This document shows, piece by piece, positions 1-10,137 of a stretch of DNA of 64,000 bases. The stretch is from Prostheceraeus crozeri. Taxonomy: Eukaryota; Platyhelminthes; Polycladida; Euryleptidae. Numbering within the stretch: position 1 is the stretch's first letter; the number at the start of each line of letters is the position of its first letter. The notes under the pieces were generated by a model. The model searched no databases. It saw nothing but the letters and a program-made list of their open reading frames with translations, and had not been told where the DNA came from. A program made the position numbers and the translations under genes. The stretch lies in contig CAJQUW010003156.1 in assembly GCA_907163375.1 (NCBI GenBank), positions 1 through 64,000 on the forward strand, written 5' to 3'.

Positions 1-2
1 CA

Positions 3-521
3 AGGCCTTGTGACGTAGATAATAAGATTAGAGAGAACGTTGAAACCTTTTATACCACTACACAAAACAAAACAGCGTTCTTTGATGATATCAAGAAAAA
101 TTATAAACTAACTTTACCTTTAAGTAAATATACACATGTCAAATATGGTATAATACGTGTTGATACTATTATGAATCAAATGCAAGTATATGATAAAGAT
201 TTAGATGTATTGTTAGATAGTGAACATGACTTATATAATAATTCATCAGATTTTGATATCAGTGTGTTTGCAGGAACAAAGAATTTATCGCCACATAACA
301 TAGAAGAGATAACTATCTTTTTAGAAAGCGAATCACTTGAGCCACTAACGATCATACCAGAAACATTTTATTTCTATTTCGATAATTATCTGAATAATGT
401 ATTAGGGATTCAAACACCTAAACGATTAGAAAATAGGGATACACTAGATGCTATACGAACAGGAATTAATGATTTGCGAGATCTATTGAAAGATGTACAA
501 CCTCTCGTTTTCGATGCTTAA
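3..521 (+). CDS. Hypothetical ORF 1 of a Polinton-like block, open at the left edge
   Basis: The frame ending at the stop at 519-521 is open back to the first bases of the window, so this is the C-terminal part (at least 172 residues) of a longer protein. The ATG at 171 is probably internal. The visible protein is rich in Asp, Asn and Leu and has no motif I recognise. It is the first of several closely spaced plus-strand ORFs, a compact layout unlike the intron-containing genes elsewhere in the window and more like a virus-like mobile element. Grouping it with the polymerase-like ORF at 1414 is inference from position and strand. Confidence 0.5.
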   Translation, partial: RPCDVDNKIRENVETFYTTTQNKTAFFDDIKKNYKLTLPLSKYTHVKYGIIRVDTIMNQMQVYDKDLDVLLDSEHDLYNNSSDFDISVFAGTKNLSPHNIEEITIFLESESLEPLTIIPETFYFYFDNYLNNVLGIQTPKRLENRDTLDAIRTGINDLRDLLKDVQPLVFDA

Positions 522-604
522 ACTACACTAAGTACCCTACAACCAATCATAGATGAAATGAATAAAATGTAATTTATTTCATAGATAAATTTATAATTAA
601 AAAT

Positions 605-910
605 ATGATGATTGAATATATCATTGATCACGTACCCGTTTTAACAAATTATCGTCATCCCACAAATCCTATCAATTCGAAGAAAGAAGTTAAATTTTAT
701 TATCATAGTAAATACATAGAGTTCGTTAAAGATTATAAACTAAAACACGGTATAAGAAGTTATACTAAAACAAAAGACTTTCCACTTTGTCTACGAAGTT
801 TCAGGGTCTGTCTGGCATACAATAATTTATGGTGGTTAGTTACTAAAGAGAACTTAACAGAGGATGATTTAGAAACATTAGGTCAACTACATATTCCTGT
901 ATATATGTAG
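605..910 (+). CDS. Hypothetical ORF 2 of the Polinton-like block
   Basis: An intact 101-codon ORF starting with two tandem ATGs, 83 bases after ORF 1. The product is rich in Tyr and Lys and carries no motif that I can assign. It shares strand and tight spacing with its neighbours. A function cannot be given; it may be a small structural or accessory protein of the element. Confidence 0.45.
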   Translation: MMIEYIIDHVPVLTNYRHPTNPINSKKEVKFYYHSKYIEFVKDYKLKHGIRSYTKTKDFPLCLRSFRVCLAYNNLWWLVTKENLTEDDLETLGQLHIPVYM

Positions 911-954
911 AAATAAAAACATAATTTTTTCTTATAAAAAATATAGATGGTAAA

Positions 955-1074
955 ATGAAGAATGGTTCAGAATATACGATTGATGAATTGATCAAGAAAC
1001 AAATTGCTGAATTCGAGGCAGAGATTGCGTCATTACAAAACCGTAAGCGTAAGAGTAAAAAACAAACGCATTAA
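955..1074 (+). CDS. Small basic hypothetical ORF 3
   Basis: A 39-codon ORF beginning at the ATG at 955, with a highly basic tail of Arg/Lys runs. An overlapping frame (1004-1207) also encodes an Arg/Lys-rich stretch and continues towards the next ORF. One or both may be fragments of a single gene split by a frameshift. No family is recognised. Confidence 0.3.
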   Translation: MKNGSEYTIDELIKKQIAEFEAEIASLQNRKRKSKKQTH

Positions 1075-1210
1075 ACGTAGTCTTAAACGTAATCTTAAAC
1101 GTAGGATTAAAAACCAGAACCGTAGAACAAAAGAAACATTAGAAACATCAGAAATATTACCAACACCAATTGCTGATATATTCTCTAATGATATATTGAT
1201 GATATAATGA

Positions 1211-1426
1211 TATAATGATGACTTATTGAATCTGTTTAATCCGAACGAAATCACGTATGAAAATGAACTGTTTACTAATGTAGTAAATGATATACGTGAC
1301 CTGTTACGAAGGGGCAAAGTTTTAAATTTATTGGGTGTCATAATCAAAGAAGATGAAACTACAATAGAAAACTTTTACGTAACCTTCTATAAGAAAAATT
1401 CATTTGAAAATGGTTGTCTAATCTAG
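1211..1426 (+). pseudogene. ORF 4 fragment, upstream half of a broken polymerase-region gene
   Basis: The frame is open from 1211 and has no ATG start. Just upstream lies a short AT-rich direct repeat (gatatattgatgatataatg region), which probably moved this segment out of frame with the ORF before it. The protein is acidic, with no identifiable motif. It runs up to the next open frame (1414-1806), so both may be pieces of one large gene interrupted by small indels. Confidence 0.35.
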
Positions 1427-1806
1427 AAGAGAAATCAGATACTAATGAATGGATTTTTACAGGTAGTATCAAATACGAAGATTTTGGAATGAAGCTAGTA
1501 CAAAGATCACATAGAGGTGCTGCTATTAATATGAAATATAGAATCAAAGAATACATCGGACAATATTGTTATATTCCGTCGGAAGATTTCTGCTTTATAA
1601 AATGTTATAATGTTTTACGTGGTTTCAATCCAGAACAAGTTGAAATGATGTATGAGATGTTTAATGACTATTTATATAAAGAGAAAGCCACATCTAGAAC
1701 AGGAGTAATGTCAAACTGTAATTTTCCCAATTCAATAAATACTTTGGAGAATGTGTTCAATAACCGATTATACATAGTGGTAAAAGGATGGCGTATCAGC
1801 CTTTGA
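1414..1806 (+). pseudogene. Fragment resembling the N-terminal region of Polinton/Maverick-type DNA polymerase B
   Basis: This 130-codon frame contains the motif FCFIKCYN followed about 36 residues later by SRTGVMSNC. That pairing resembles a block I recall upstream of the exonuclease and polymerase domains in protein-primed family B polymerases of Polinton-like elements in invertebrates. The frame stops where the host-like DUF4806 region begins, so no exonuclease or polymerase motifs are present. Element type is therefore inferred from one short homology plus gene-dense layout. It could instead be another virus-derived gene. Confidence 0.4.
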
Positions 1807-4800
1807 ACGTTATCAATACCAGCCTTAGTGAAAGTGAGAACGAGCCTCCCAAAAAAATTAAATCAGATCTACGTCAATAGAAAATCAGAGGAAAGTTAAT
1901 TATGCTAGTAATGAAAGGAGAAGCCAAAAATCCGGCATTACTCTAAACGAACCTTCGGTAGAGCTACCACCCATCGATGAAATTGTCAACTCAAACTTAG
2001 AAACTGATATTTCGCAGGCTAGTCAACCTTCATATAGTGCATCAGCCACTTCACCAAATCGTCCTACTTTTAAGAAGAATCTTAATTTTAAACAGTTCGT
2101 AGTACAAAAGTTGAACATATTGAGTGTGTCACTAACATCTCTTCATAAGAAAAATTAGGAACTCCTAAGTCAACAAAGAAAGAAATGATGGAGATGCTTA
2201 TGCAAGCCAATTTACGAACAGGATCAACTGAAGCAGCAGTGGCAACATTCAGCAACAGCTTGCCTGCTACATCTGTGGATGAACTCCTTCAACTTGAGTC
2301 TGATATTCGTGGAACTCAGCGCTTGTTCCTGGATCTGGTGAGTACATGATAGAAAAGATAATGTTTTCTAGTATTCGTTTTATTATTTATGTTGAAAAGG
2401 TTTTTAAGAAAACGAATGAAAGGGTTGAAGAAAAAATGTGTCACATTCCTCTGTTTATGGTCGTGTTTTTCTCATAAGTTCTCAACTCACGATCAATCAT
2501 TACAAAGGCACAAGTGTGCACATAAATATTCAGCGATCAAAATAAGTGTAAGCATGGAATCTCTAGCAGCTTGTTTTTAACTGTAATGTTAATCATTCAT
2601 CGTTTTATTGAAGTAAATGTGCTCAACAAATCTATCGAAAGACTGGTTCAATAATCTGGTATGATATTGATATTTCATCGTTTAAAATACATGATCATAC
2701 ACGTATACTGTGTGAAGAGACATTTGATCATTTACTAAAAATTAGGCCTATGATAAATTAGGAACACAAGTATTTCTAAAATGTTCTGTAAATTGCCATC
2801 TTCAAAAGGAATCTAAAAAAAGAAAGTATTAGAGAAACTTCGATTGCTCATTTTTCATGATCATAATGGGACTTGTTGTGGAAGCATCTCAAAATGCAAG
2901 TGATAGCTCTTCAATTTTCAAAATGATTCCTAGTAATCCACAGCGTTGTACTTTTCAACTTTTCAGTAACAATGCGGTTACTGAGAAGTTTTATAAGTAA
3001 AATTGTGCATTTCGCCCAGATAAAATTCAGCTTGAAAATAACATATTGATTTTGAAAAATGGATTTGATTTGATCATAACTGATCATTGATTAGAAAGAG
3101 ATAATTATAATATATAGTGAGTTCTCGCAATTGCGAAAAACTAGTGCCATATAAGCCTCGATCTCATTCGATTGTGTAGAGTCATTCGGAATTTCGTGAA
3201 GCTGAGAAAAGTTGGAAATTATAGTTGTGACTAGCCATTGTCCGATTAAAGTCAATTCTATTGCTGCCAGTCCTGAATAAAGTTCACTTTGCTAAGCAAA
3301 TATGCAGCAAAGCTTCTACAGCATGTAACTTTATTGTCCAGTTATTACTTGCATAATGTTGAAGTATATAACTAATTTAGTTTATTTTTAAGTCCGGTAA
3401 AATCTTATCGGATTTGAAATGTTCAAGTCGGGTGCATCCCCATTTGTTATACATGTAGATTATATCATCAATGAATTTTTATTTCCGCTAAATCCTTTAA
3501 ATGACATTCTCATTCAATCATGCATGATGCTACGAATCATATAAACTGAATTGAAGGTAGGGTGGTTGAAATGTGATGATGGATTTCACAAATGAGTTAT
3601 AGGCCCACAGTTGTTTACACGATTTCGTAGTTTTGAACAGGGATTACAAAACAAACCTAGGCGCGATTCGTTCGAAAATCTTTGTCGTCCGCAATAATCT
3701 TCATGTATTATGTCATGAACAAGTAATCGAATGATTCTCATTTTCAGGTTACAATTTTGTCTGGCCTGGGAAGAGATGACGCTTCAAAATGTACTTTTCG
3801 TTATGTCAGGCGAGTTGCTGTCGATGAGGTACTACGCCAATTCAATTGGGATGTTTCATGTGGCTGCTTAAAGTTTCCAAGAACAGTTGCCAATGCCATT
3901 GTTGGTAAGTAAGTCTCCTTTTCCTTAGTTTATGGGTTGTAACTTCTTGCTTTGCTTATTGAGTCTCAAGATATCTGGGGCAATTCCATAAATAACGCAC
4001 GGACGCTCTGACACATACTCGTCATTTCTCGTCATGAAGCAATGCGACTTTATCCATGAATATTGCACCATACCATGCCAAATTAGTCTGAATATTAATC
4101 ACTTTTCAAATATTTAATACTAGTCTCTCTAGCGCCGAAAGATGACGTCCGTGCGTTATTTATGGAATTGCCCTCTGCTGATTTTCTTCACTTAGTATCT
4201 GTTCATTTAGTATTGTGTTGTATAGCTTACTGCCGTTTTTTTGTGTTTTTTGCAATTTGAATCTCATGCAGGAATTTATATACTAAATAGACCTCAGACG
4301 ATGGCAACTTCAGATGGTTGAAATGTTAAGTTTGGCCTTTTAATACAAAACACAATCGGGACCATATTTCTTTTTGGAAATTGTAGACAAGGAGGCATTT
4401 TAAGTGAATCTTTCAAACGTTGGCCATTGAACATATGCCTTCACAGATTCTTGTGATATGTATGCAATTACTGAGAACTTTCTACCTGTTATTGCAAGTG
4501 CCCGTAATTGATTTTTTATCATTTAAATTATGCTTATTGTTTCGCTACCAAGCATGTCTCGGTCGCTGACGACCATCCTCAGTAGCGTAACTACAAGCAT
4601 CAGCTTAAAAAATAAGCATGTTATACGTATGTGTAGTAGTCCATAGGTTATAATATCAAAGTCACAAGTGAAAAGAGATACATTCTGTAATTGAAAAGTA
4701 CAGTATAAAACTATGCAAAATAAAGGGTTTTAAAAAGCTTGAAATTTGATGAAAATATTCTGTTTTTGTGGTTGCTCATTTAAAGTTCTAAATCATCAAC

Positions 4801-6097
4801 CACATAAAATCGCAATGTCTATATCTCCGTTTTTCAAGCTTTCATTTTGCGCAGTTTTATAGATCCCTCTTTTCAGTAAAACCTACGTTTATTTTTTATA
4901 GCTGTATGTAATATAATGGTCGTAAATAGGAAATATACCAGTAAATATGGTCGCCAGACCGAAACATGCTTCGTAACGATGTATGACAAGCATGAACACC
5001 ACGGCTACTTGCATTGAAGAGCAATTTAATTAATTTATTACTTTGTGTTACTTTGTTTATACCGTATTTACTCTAATAGAACCCGGGGGGGGGGCTCTAT
5101 TAATTCAGATCGCTCTGACCAGGGTTCTATTAGAGGCCCGAGTTCTATTTAATTACATTGAAAAATGATCACTAAAAAATTAAAAATATGACATCAACCA
5201 TAGAATTCGTTCAACCTACATAAAAATGCGGGCCTATTGTATGACAGTTTTTGCTGCTACTGCTCAGTATACCGTAGTCGAAGTCTTTTTTACATTCACT
5301 ATGCTCATGGCATATTGAGTGGCGGATGTGGAGAGGATTATGAACGATCCATAAGCTAACCCGGTAATTGTAATTTAGTCACAAAAAAAATCAAAGACCC
5401 ACTCGCTGTGCAAAGGAAGAACGGCTACCAGTTGGAAAAATCTCTATATTGGACTCTATATAAAAGTCTCTATATCTACCGGTATATTGAAAAGCAACTC
5501 GAGTCATTCGTCTTCATCTATAATCATCAGCTCGTCCTCTTCTTCGTGCTCTTCATCGATGTCAAGGTCAACTTCCCCTTCGCACAAGCGCGAGAGGGCA
5601 TCATGGCATGGATGCCCTGCCTTGAAGCATTCGATGAGGTCATATTCGCTACCATCCAATCTTCGCTTGTTTCCTTTACTTATCTCCCGTCAAATGAATT
5701 TTGTTACTGAAAAAATACTTTTTGGTTCACCTACAAGGTCAATAAGATGCTACTGAGTCTCACCCGGGTTCTATCAGAGACCCCGGATTCTCTTAGAGGC
5801 CCGGGTTCTATTAATTCAGATTGCTCTGACCCGGGTTTTATTGGAGACCCGGGTTCTATTAGAGTAAATACGGTATATGCATATACCGTATATTCCTTTC
5901 GTGTGCTAGTGTTGTTGACTTGATTGAACATGTCTTAGTCCTTCAAAATATTTATGATATGTACTTTTTTCTCAACAGATGCTGCTCGTCGAGGGTTCCC
6001 TACGACATCGGAGGCGAACATTTTCGGTTCAATAAAGCGTGCGATCAAGTCCACAAAGGATGGATATCGGGTAAAGGCAAAAACGTTTGGGAGCTAA
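1788..6097 (+). CDS. DUF4806-domain protein (at least three exons)
   Basis: Coding blocks join across consensus splice sites. The first lies within 1788-2337 and ends at donor GTGAGT (2338). Exon 3748-3904 follows an ATTTTCAG acceptor and ends at GTAAGT. Exon 5979-6097 ends in TAA, with an AATAAA at about 6178. The phases agree. Motifs such as LPATSVDELLQLE and FNWDV match the DUF4806 pattern, a domain of unknown function common in invertebrate genes. The upstream block starts with ATG at 1788 and a Lys-rich NLS-like stretch (PPKKIKSD). It changes frame near 1875 and near 2150, so the 5' part is either damaged or misread. The DUF4806 core is intact across the splice sites. Confidence 0.6.
3978..4173. 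mobile_element. 196-bp MITE in a DUF4806 intron
   Basis: The ends are inverted repeats beginning GGGCAATTCCATAAATAACG and extending through GCACGGACG. They are flanked on both sides by the 4-bp direct repeat TCTG (3974-3977 and 4174-4177). There is no coding capacity. Superfamily is unknown; the 4-bp duplication excludes TA-type and TTAA-type elements. Confidence 0.75.
4544..4990. repeat. Imperfect palindromic repeat, possible foldback MITE
   Basis: The left end contains AAGCATGTCTCGGTC followed by GACGACCAT. The right end, read in reverse complement, gives AAGCATGTTTCGGTC followed by GCGACCAT. Inner segments also pair: one around 4700-4740 with one around 4835-4865, and GTGGTTG near 4769 with CAACCAC near 4797. 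The whole 450-bp stretch could fold as a long imperfect hairpin. I see no clear target duplication. Confidence 0.5.
5062..5873. mobile_element. TA-flanked TIR element, deletion derivative of a pogo-like transposon
   Basis: The termini are inverted repeats starting CCGTATTTACTCTAATAGAA, flanked by TA on each side (5060-5061, 5874-5875). CCCGGG-containing subterminal motifs are repeated several times near both ends, including a G run at about 5086. The middle carries on the minus strand the tail of a protein typical of pogo/Tigger-like transposases. Most of the transposase gene is missing, so the copy is non-autonomous. Confidence 0.65.
5504..5691 (-). pseudogene. C-terminal tail of a pogo-like transposase
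   Basis: The minus-strand frame from about 5691 to the stop at 5504 encodes a segment with CFKAGHPCHDAL followed by a long acidic tail (DIDEEHEEEDELMIIDEDE). Such acidic ends are common in CENP-B/pogo-family transposases. No DDE catalytic region remains. The serine-rich plus-strand frames over the same bases are antisense shadows of this acidic tail. Confidence 0.4.
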
Positions 6098-6248
6098 TGA
6101 CGTCGTGAATTCTCACAATAACGAAAGTCATGACACTGAGAGTCTCTCTGACTAAGAAGACAAAGTGTGTATTTTCTAATAAATCTACGTTTTTAATCGG
6201 ATTTCTGTTTTGTATGTATAATTAAGGAATCTAGAGAAGGGGTGCTAT

Positions 6249-6376
6249 TTGCCGGATTAAATTAGCAACGTAGCTTTTTACCAGCTAACATTAGCATGCG
6301 ACATAATTGGCATGCGATTAGCATGCTTTTATGGTATGAAATTTATCTGACGAAAAGCCGGATATCATAAGCATGC
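6249..6376. repeat. Cluster of TTAGCATGC-like motifs
   Basis: The short motif (T)TAGCATGC or GGCATGCG recurs at about 6291, 6310, 6318 and 6367 in both orientations. It forms a small palindrome-rich cluster downstream of the DUF4806 gene. No boundaries or coding content are visible. Confidence 0.3.
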
Positions 6377-6392
6377 TAAAAGCAGGATCTTT

Positions 6393-6635
6393 TCCCACAG
6401 GGGACTTCTCGTGTGTAATACCATTCGAACGACGTGCTTGAAGGAAAATGGCAACGAGTCAGAGACTAATTTACGAAACTCTTCTAAAGCGTACCAGCTG
6501 TTGGAGAAACTCAAGAGTTTCATCGAGCGTGGAAATGCTGAAATTGTTAAACGCATTCAATCGCATGGTTTAGACGACATGATTGCATCTCCCATCAACG
6601 GGAAGTGCACTGTACGAAGTCGTATTGACACTTAA
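6393..6635 (+). CDS. Possible isolated exon, function unknown
   Basis: A pyrimidine-rich acceptor (TTTTCCCACAG) is followed by an open frame of about 80 codons ending at 6635. The product is hydrophilic, with a helical-looking segment (LLEKLKSFIERGNAEIVKRI). No domain is recognised. It could be a terminal exon of a gene related to the upstream DUF4806 region or a remnant of a mobile element. No poly(A) signal clearly follows. Confidence 0.25.
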   Translation, partial: SHRGLLVCNTIRTTCLKENGNESETNLRNSSKAYQLLEKLKSFIERGNAEIVKRIQSHGLDDMIASPINGKCTVRSRIDT

Positions 6636-7180
6636 TTCTCCCGCACTAAATAGTTGTTACCACTTGCCATGTACTGATAACATGTTACATGATTATCTCT
6701 TCATCGCTTTGATATTTTAGAATTATAGTTTGTATATAAAAAAATTGTCCTTTGTTTTTCAGAAAATATGGATTCAATTCAGCCAGTATCATCAAGGTCG
6801 GACACGAAATATCCGCTTGTTCGAATCAACTCATCAGGAGGTGAAACATAATTTACTGCTGTTAACTTCAGACCTTAAGTTAATTTTTCTTACGACTATA
6901 GTATTGAAGACTGAATAAGAGATCATGAACATTGACTTGCATCTCGGCAAATTGATTGGCTTGCCTTGGTAATTATCGATGTTTCTATTGGCTGCTGAAG
7001 TGAAAGTCGTTGTCATTGAATAAGCTCTAAGTGACAATGAACAATGTAAGACAATCCGATCAGATGTCGAATAGTGATGATGGGATGGCGCATAATGGTA
7101 ACGATTGCGCTTTGAATCACCTCTAAATAAGAAGATAAATGAAATGAATGATTCACTGATAAGTGAGAATTGATAGTGAG

Positions 7181-8242
7181 ATGCCGCGCGCGAAGATAAG
7201 TGTTCAGGACAAGATCAGACTTGTTAGATGCCATCTTAATTTAGAAGATTACCTTCTCCTCGCCGACCAATTGAATATAAATAGAAAAACGGCTCGGAGT
7301 ATTGTGGCAAGGGCAATGGCTCAGGAAGATCCGGAGAACATAGTTGAAGGGCGAGCTGGTGGAGTAACTTCAAGAAAAGTGGACGAAGAAATGAAGGAAG
7401 CGGCTCGAGATATTCTATCAGGGAATCCGGCAATTTCGATCCGCAATTTGAATTTGCAATTGCGCATTCGCCTTCCTTTGAAGCCATCGATTTCCGATCA
7501 ACATCTCAGAAGAGTGTGTAAAGACATGTTTTTTACTCTGAAAAAACTTGAAGTTTGTCCTGCTGACAGAAACAGGGAGGATGTGAAGAACCAAAGACTC
7601 AGTTACGCTACATGGTTTATGGAAACAGCACTAAACTACGGTCGACGCATCTACATCGACGAGACCGGGTACAATGTTCACACTCAACGAACCCGAGGAT
7701 GTGCACTGATAGGGCATCGAGCAGTTCGTGTAGTCAACGGTCAACGAGGGCAAAATGTTACTTTGCTCATGGCGGTTTCGTCACAGAATGGTGTTGAACA
7801 TTATCAATTTCATGTTGGAGGCACGTCAAAATCTGTTTTTACGTCTTTCTTCAACGAGTTGGTTTCTCGAGTTGGATGTGAAAACCAGGCGATCTTCATT
7901 CTTGATAATGCCACCTGTCACCGAAGTCTTCCTCCAGTGTCAGAAACTCACATTGTGAAATATTTGCCTCCGTATTCACCTTTTTTGACGCCTGTGGAAA
8001 ATTCTTTTTCTGCATGGAAGTGGAAGGTAAAACATGATCTCGCCGAGCGTCAAGCCGAGTTTTCTGACGCAAACGTGGCCCGTGAAAGAGGCATGAATCT
8101 TTGTCAATGGCGACGTCATCTGTTGGTCAGTGTTGGAGAAAGTGCAATCCCAGTGATCACAGCTGAAAAGTGCACGAATTGGGAGCAGCATTGTTTATCC
8201 TTCTTTCCTCGCTGCTTCGCGAAGTCTGACATAATTTCGTAG
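7181..8242 (+). CDS. IS630/Tc1-like DDE transposase, uninterrupted
   Basis: A continuous 353-codon ORF. I choose the ATG at 7181; the frame opens a few codons earlier only at a GTG. The N-terminal ~120 residues look like a helix-turn-helix DNA-binding region. The catalytic domain shows IYIDETGYNVH (first Asp), IFILDNATCHR (second Asp) and TPVENSFSAWK (Glu). The second Asp and the Glu are separated by 30 residues, shorter than the 34 or more typical of Tc1/mariner families. YLPPYSPFLTPVE is the usual IS630 signature just before the Glu. No stop or frameshift is seen. TIRs were not found, and a Kolobok element inserted only 68 bp downstream may separate the gene from its right end. Confidence 0.85.
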   Translation: MPRAKISVQDKIRLVRCHLNLEDYLLLADQLNINRKTARSIVARAMAQEDPENIVEGRAGGVTSRKVDEEMKEAARDILSGNPAISIRNLNLQLRIRLPLKPSISDQHLRRVCKDMFFTLKKLEVCPADRNREDVKNQRLSYATWFMETALNYGRRIYIDETGYNVHTQRTRGCALIGHRAVRVVNGQRGQNVTLLMAVSSQNGVEHYQFHVGGTSKSVFTSFFNELVSRVGCENQAIFILDNATCHRSLPPVSETHIVKYLPPYSPFLTPVENSFSAWKWKVKHDLAERQAEFSDANVARERGMNLCQWRRHLLVSVGESAIPVITAEKCTNWEQHCLSFFPRCFAKSDIIS

Positions 8243-8314
8243 TCCGTTGACATGACACTGATTGTTTAGATTTTTAGCCTAGCATCTGTTTAATTGTAGC
8301 ACATATGAACTTAA

Positions 8315-8475
8315 AGGGGAATTCCACGCATTTTACAACATGGGCTGAAATGAAAGCTATTATCGAGTAGAACAATGAGTGGCGATCCGTTTTTGCGCTA
8401 GCGATGTTGTTAGCGCTAAAAATAGCTTTAACTGGTGACGTGTGACGTCACTTCGCTGAACGGATGAACGCCTGC
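8315..8475 (+). repeat. Kolobok left terminal inverted repeat
   Basis: Matches 21975-22134 in reverse complement over about 160 bp, including the segments ATTTTACAACATGGGCTGAA, GCGCTAGCGATG and GTGACGTGTGACGTCACTTC. The TGACGTGTGACGTCAC core is itself nearly palindromic and could bind the transposase or a bZIP-type host factor; that role is speculative. Confidence 0.9.
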
Positions 8476-8569
8476 CGTAGATGCGACCAATGCAATGTCG
8501 AATCAAACAGAGAGTCGCGTGTAGGAGCCCACAATAACCTCACGATCATTTATCATATTGACGCGGCGA

Positions 8570-9493
8570 TGCCAAATTGCGCTGTATTCGGCTGCTCTAC
8601 GGCTTCAGGAAAAGGAAAAAGACTGTTTACTTTTCCGAAAGACAAGCGACTCCGAAAGAAATGGACAGACGCGTGCCGACGTAAAAACTTCAATCCGACA
8701 TCTAATGCAGTGATTTGCAGTGACCATTTTTCAGAAGATTCGTTCGAAAAGAGTCATTATCATCTTTTGAAACTAGAAGACAGGCCTAAATGCAAACGAC
8801 CACTGAAATCAACAGCGATTCCCACTCTTCATCTACCCATTTCAAGCCATCCAACTCCCAAACCAAAACCAAGATCTACCCGTCTTTCTCGGGAATGTGA
8901 TTCCTCTTCTTCAACTGGTCATCAACTTATCACTAATCCTTCAAACTCTGAAATTTTTGATTCTGATAGATCTGACAAGTCGAACGATGATTTTGACCCC
9001 TACTCATCGGATGAAAACGATGATTCATATGACGCTGACTTAGGTGTGACGGCTTGTACTTTGGCTAATGAAAGCTGTTATCTTGTCTACGATTCAAATT
9101 TGATGAATTTGTTTAAATGGTGTAACCAATGTGGTTCTCCATTAGAAAGCGGCGTAACCGAACGCCAAATAATCGGTTCCGTGGTGAAAGTTAAGACAAG
9201 TTGCATCCAAGGTCACGAGAATCTCTGGGAATCCCAAAGTAAATTACCCAATACCAATATACATTTAGGAAATATTGCCCTCCCAACTGCAACAATTCTG
9301 TCCGGTAATACATATCAAACATTGTGTGAAATTGCTGAGACAATGAACTTGTCTGTTCCATCGAAGTCGTTATTCTATGAATCGCAAAGTAATTGGATTT
9401 CACCTACTGTGACGAAATGTTATCGAACTCAACTTGATGATGTGACGGCAGCAGTAAATTCGCATGATCAGCAGTTTTAGTCGGTGATGGGAG
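8570..9493 (+). pseudogene. THAP-domain exon of the Kolobok transposase
   Basis: From the ATG at 8570 the protein begins MPNCAVFGCSTASGKGKRLF. It shows a complete THAP zinc-finger pattern: an early C-x4-C pair, a Trp at KKWTDAC, CSDHF, and the closing AIPTL box near residue 85. THAP domains bind DNA and are standard at the N-terminus of Kolobok and P-type transposases. An acidic Ser/Asp-rich linker and a Cys-x2-Cys block (CNQCG) follow. The exon should end at donor GTAAGT (9494) with V-G-D-G-R split across the intron. The long frame instead stops at 9478-9480, one frame away, so a small indel near 9465-9480 breaks it. Confidence 0.75.
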
Positions 9494-10137
9494 GTAAGTT
9501 TTAGTTGGCGATGCTGTCTTTTTATCATCATAATCTGATCATAGGCATACCGTTAATTTAATAACCTGGATATTGCTAAAAATTCAATATTTATGCGGTT
9601 CAAATGCAATCCGTCGATTTTAAAGATTCAAAAACATAATGAAACCCTGATTTTGATCTTATTGTAAACGCGCCCCGAATGTAAAACGTAACTTGGCTTA
9701 AAAATATTCTTGTATTCAATCTTAAAAAAAGAATTACAGACGGAAACGGTAGCCGAAAATGAGATGAAAAATATATACACTAAATACAAAATTAGCATAG
9801 GCCTAAATCAGGTAAACTTACTAATCTGTTAGTGGGCTGTCCACGAATTTCTAACTTACGAGTATGACATTCAATTTGTCTGGATTTGATGTACATCTAT
9901 TTCAAAACTACATCAAGCTATAACAACGAAGTATGGATTTGAAGTTATTTTACTAATAAGTCTTCATATAAAGCAAATACAAAACGATTATCCTAGTAAT
10001 CCGATCTATGTTAATAGTATCTTTTAACAAGAATCAAAGTTATTAGCTAGCAGATATCTCATGATTATCAAATACTAACACTTATCAATATCATTTTGAT
10101 AATTTTTCATTGTCCGATAATGTTAGAGATTCGAGAC

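Noticed and set aside
1033-1347. Minus-strand frame of about 100 codons, Leu/Arg-rich
   Set aside because: Antisense to the basic ORF 3/4 region; its repetitive LRLRLRL composition mirrors the Arg/Lys codons on the plus strand.
2389-2580. 63-codon ORF after the first DUF4806 exon
   Set aside because: It lies inside the intron bounded by GTGAGT (2338) and the acceptor at 3747, and has no motif.
5408-5756. Ser-rich plus-strand ORFs (100 and 89 codons)
   Set aside because: The Ser runs are antisense to the acidic Glu/Asp tail of the pogo-like fragment on the minus strand.
6772-6855. Short frame MDSIQPVSSRSDTKYP after an acceptor-like TTTTCAG
   Set aside because: Only 27 codons with no partner exon; chance is a sufficient explanation.
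9191-9403. Minus-strand frame within the THAP exon
   Set aside because: Shadow of the plus-strand Kolobok protein; no motif.
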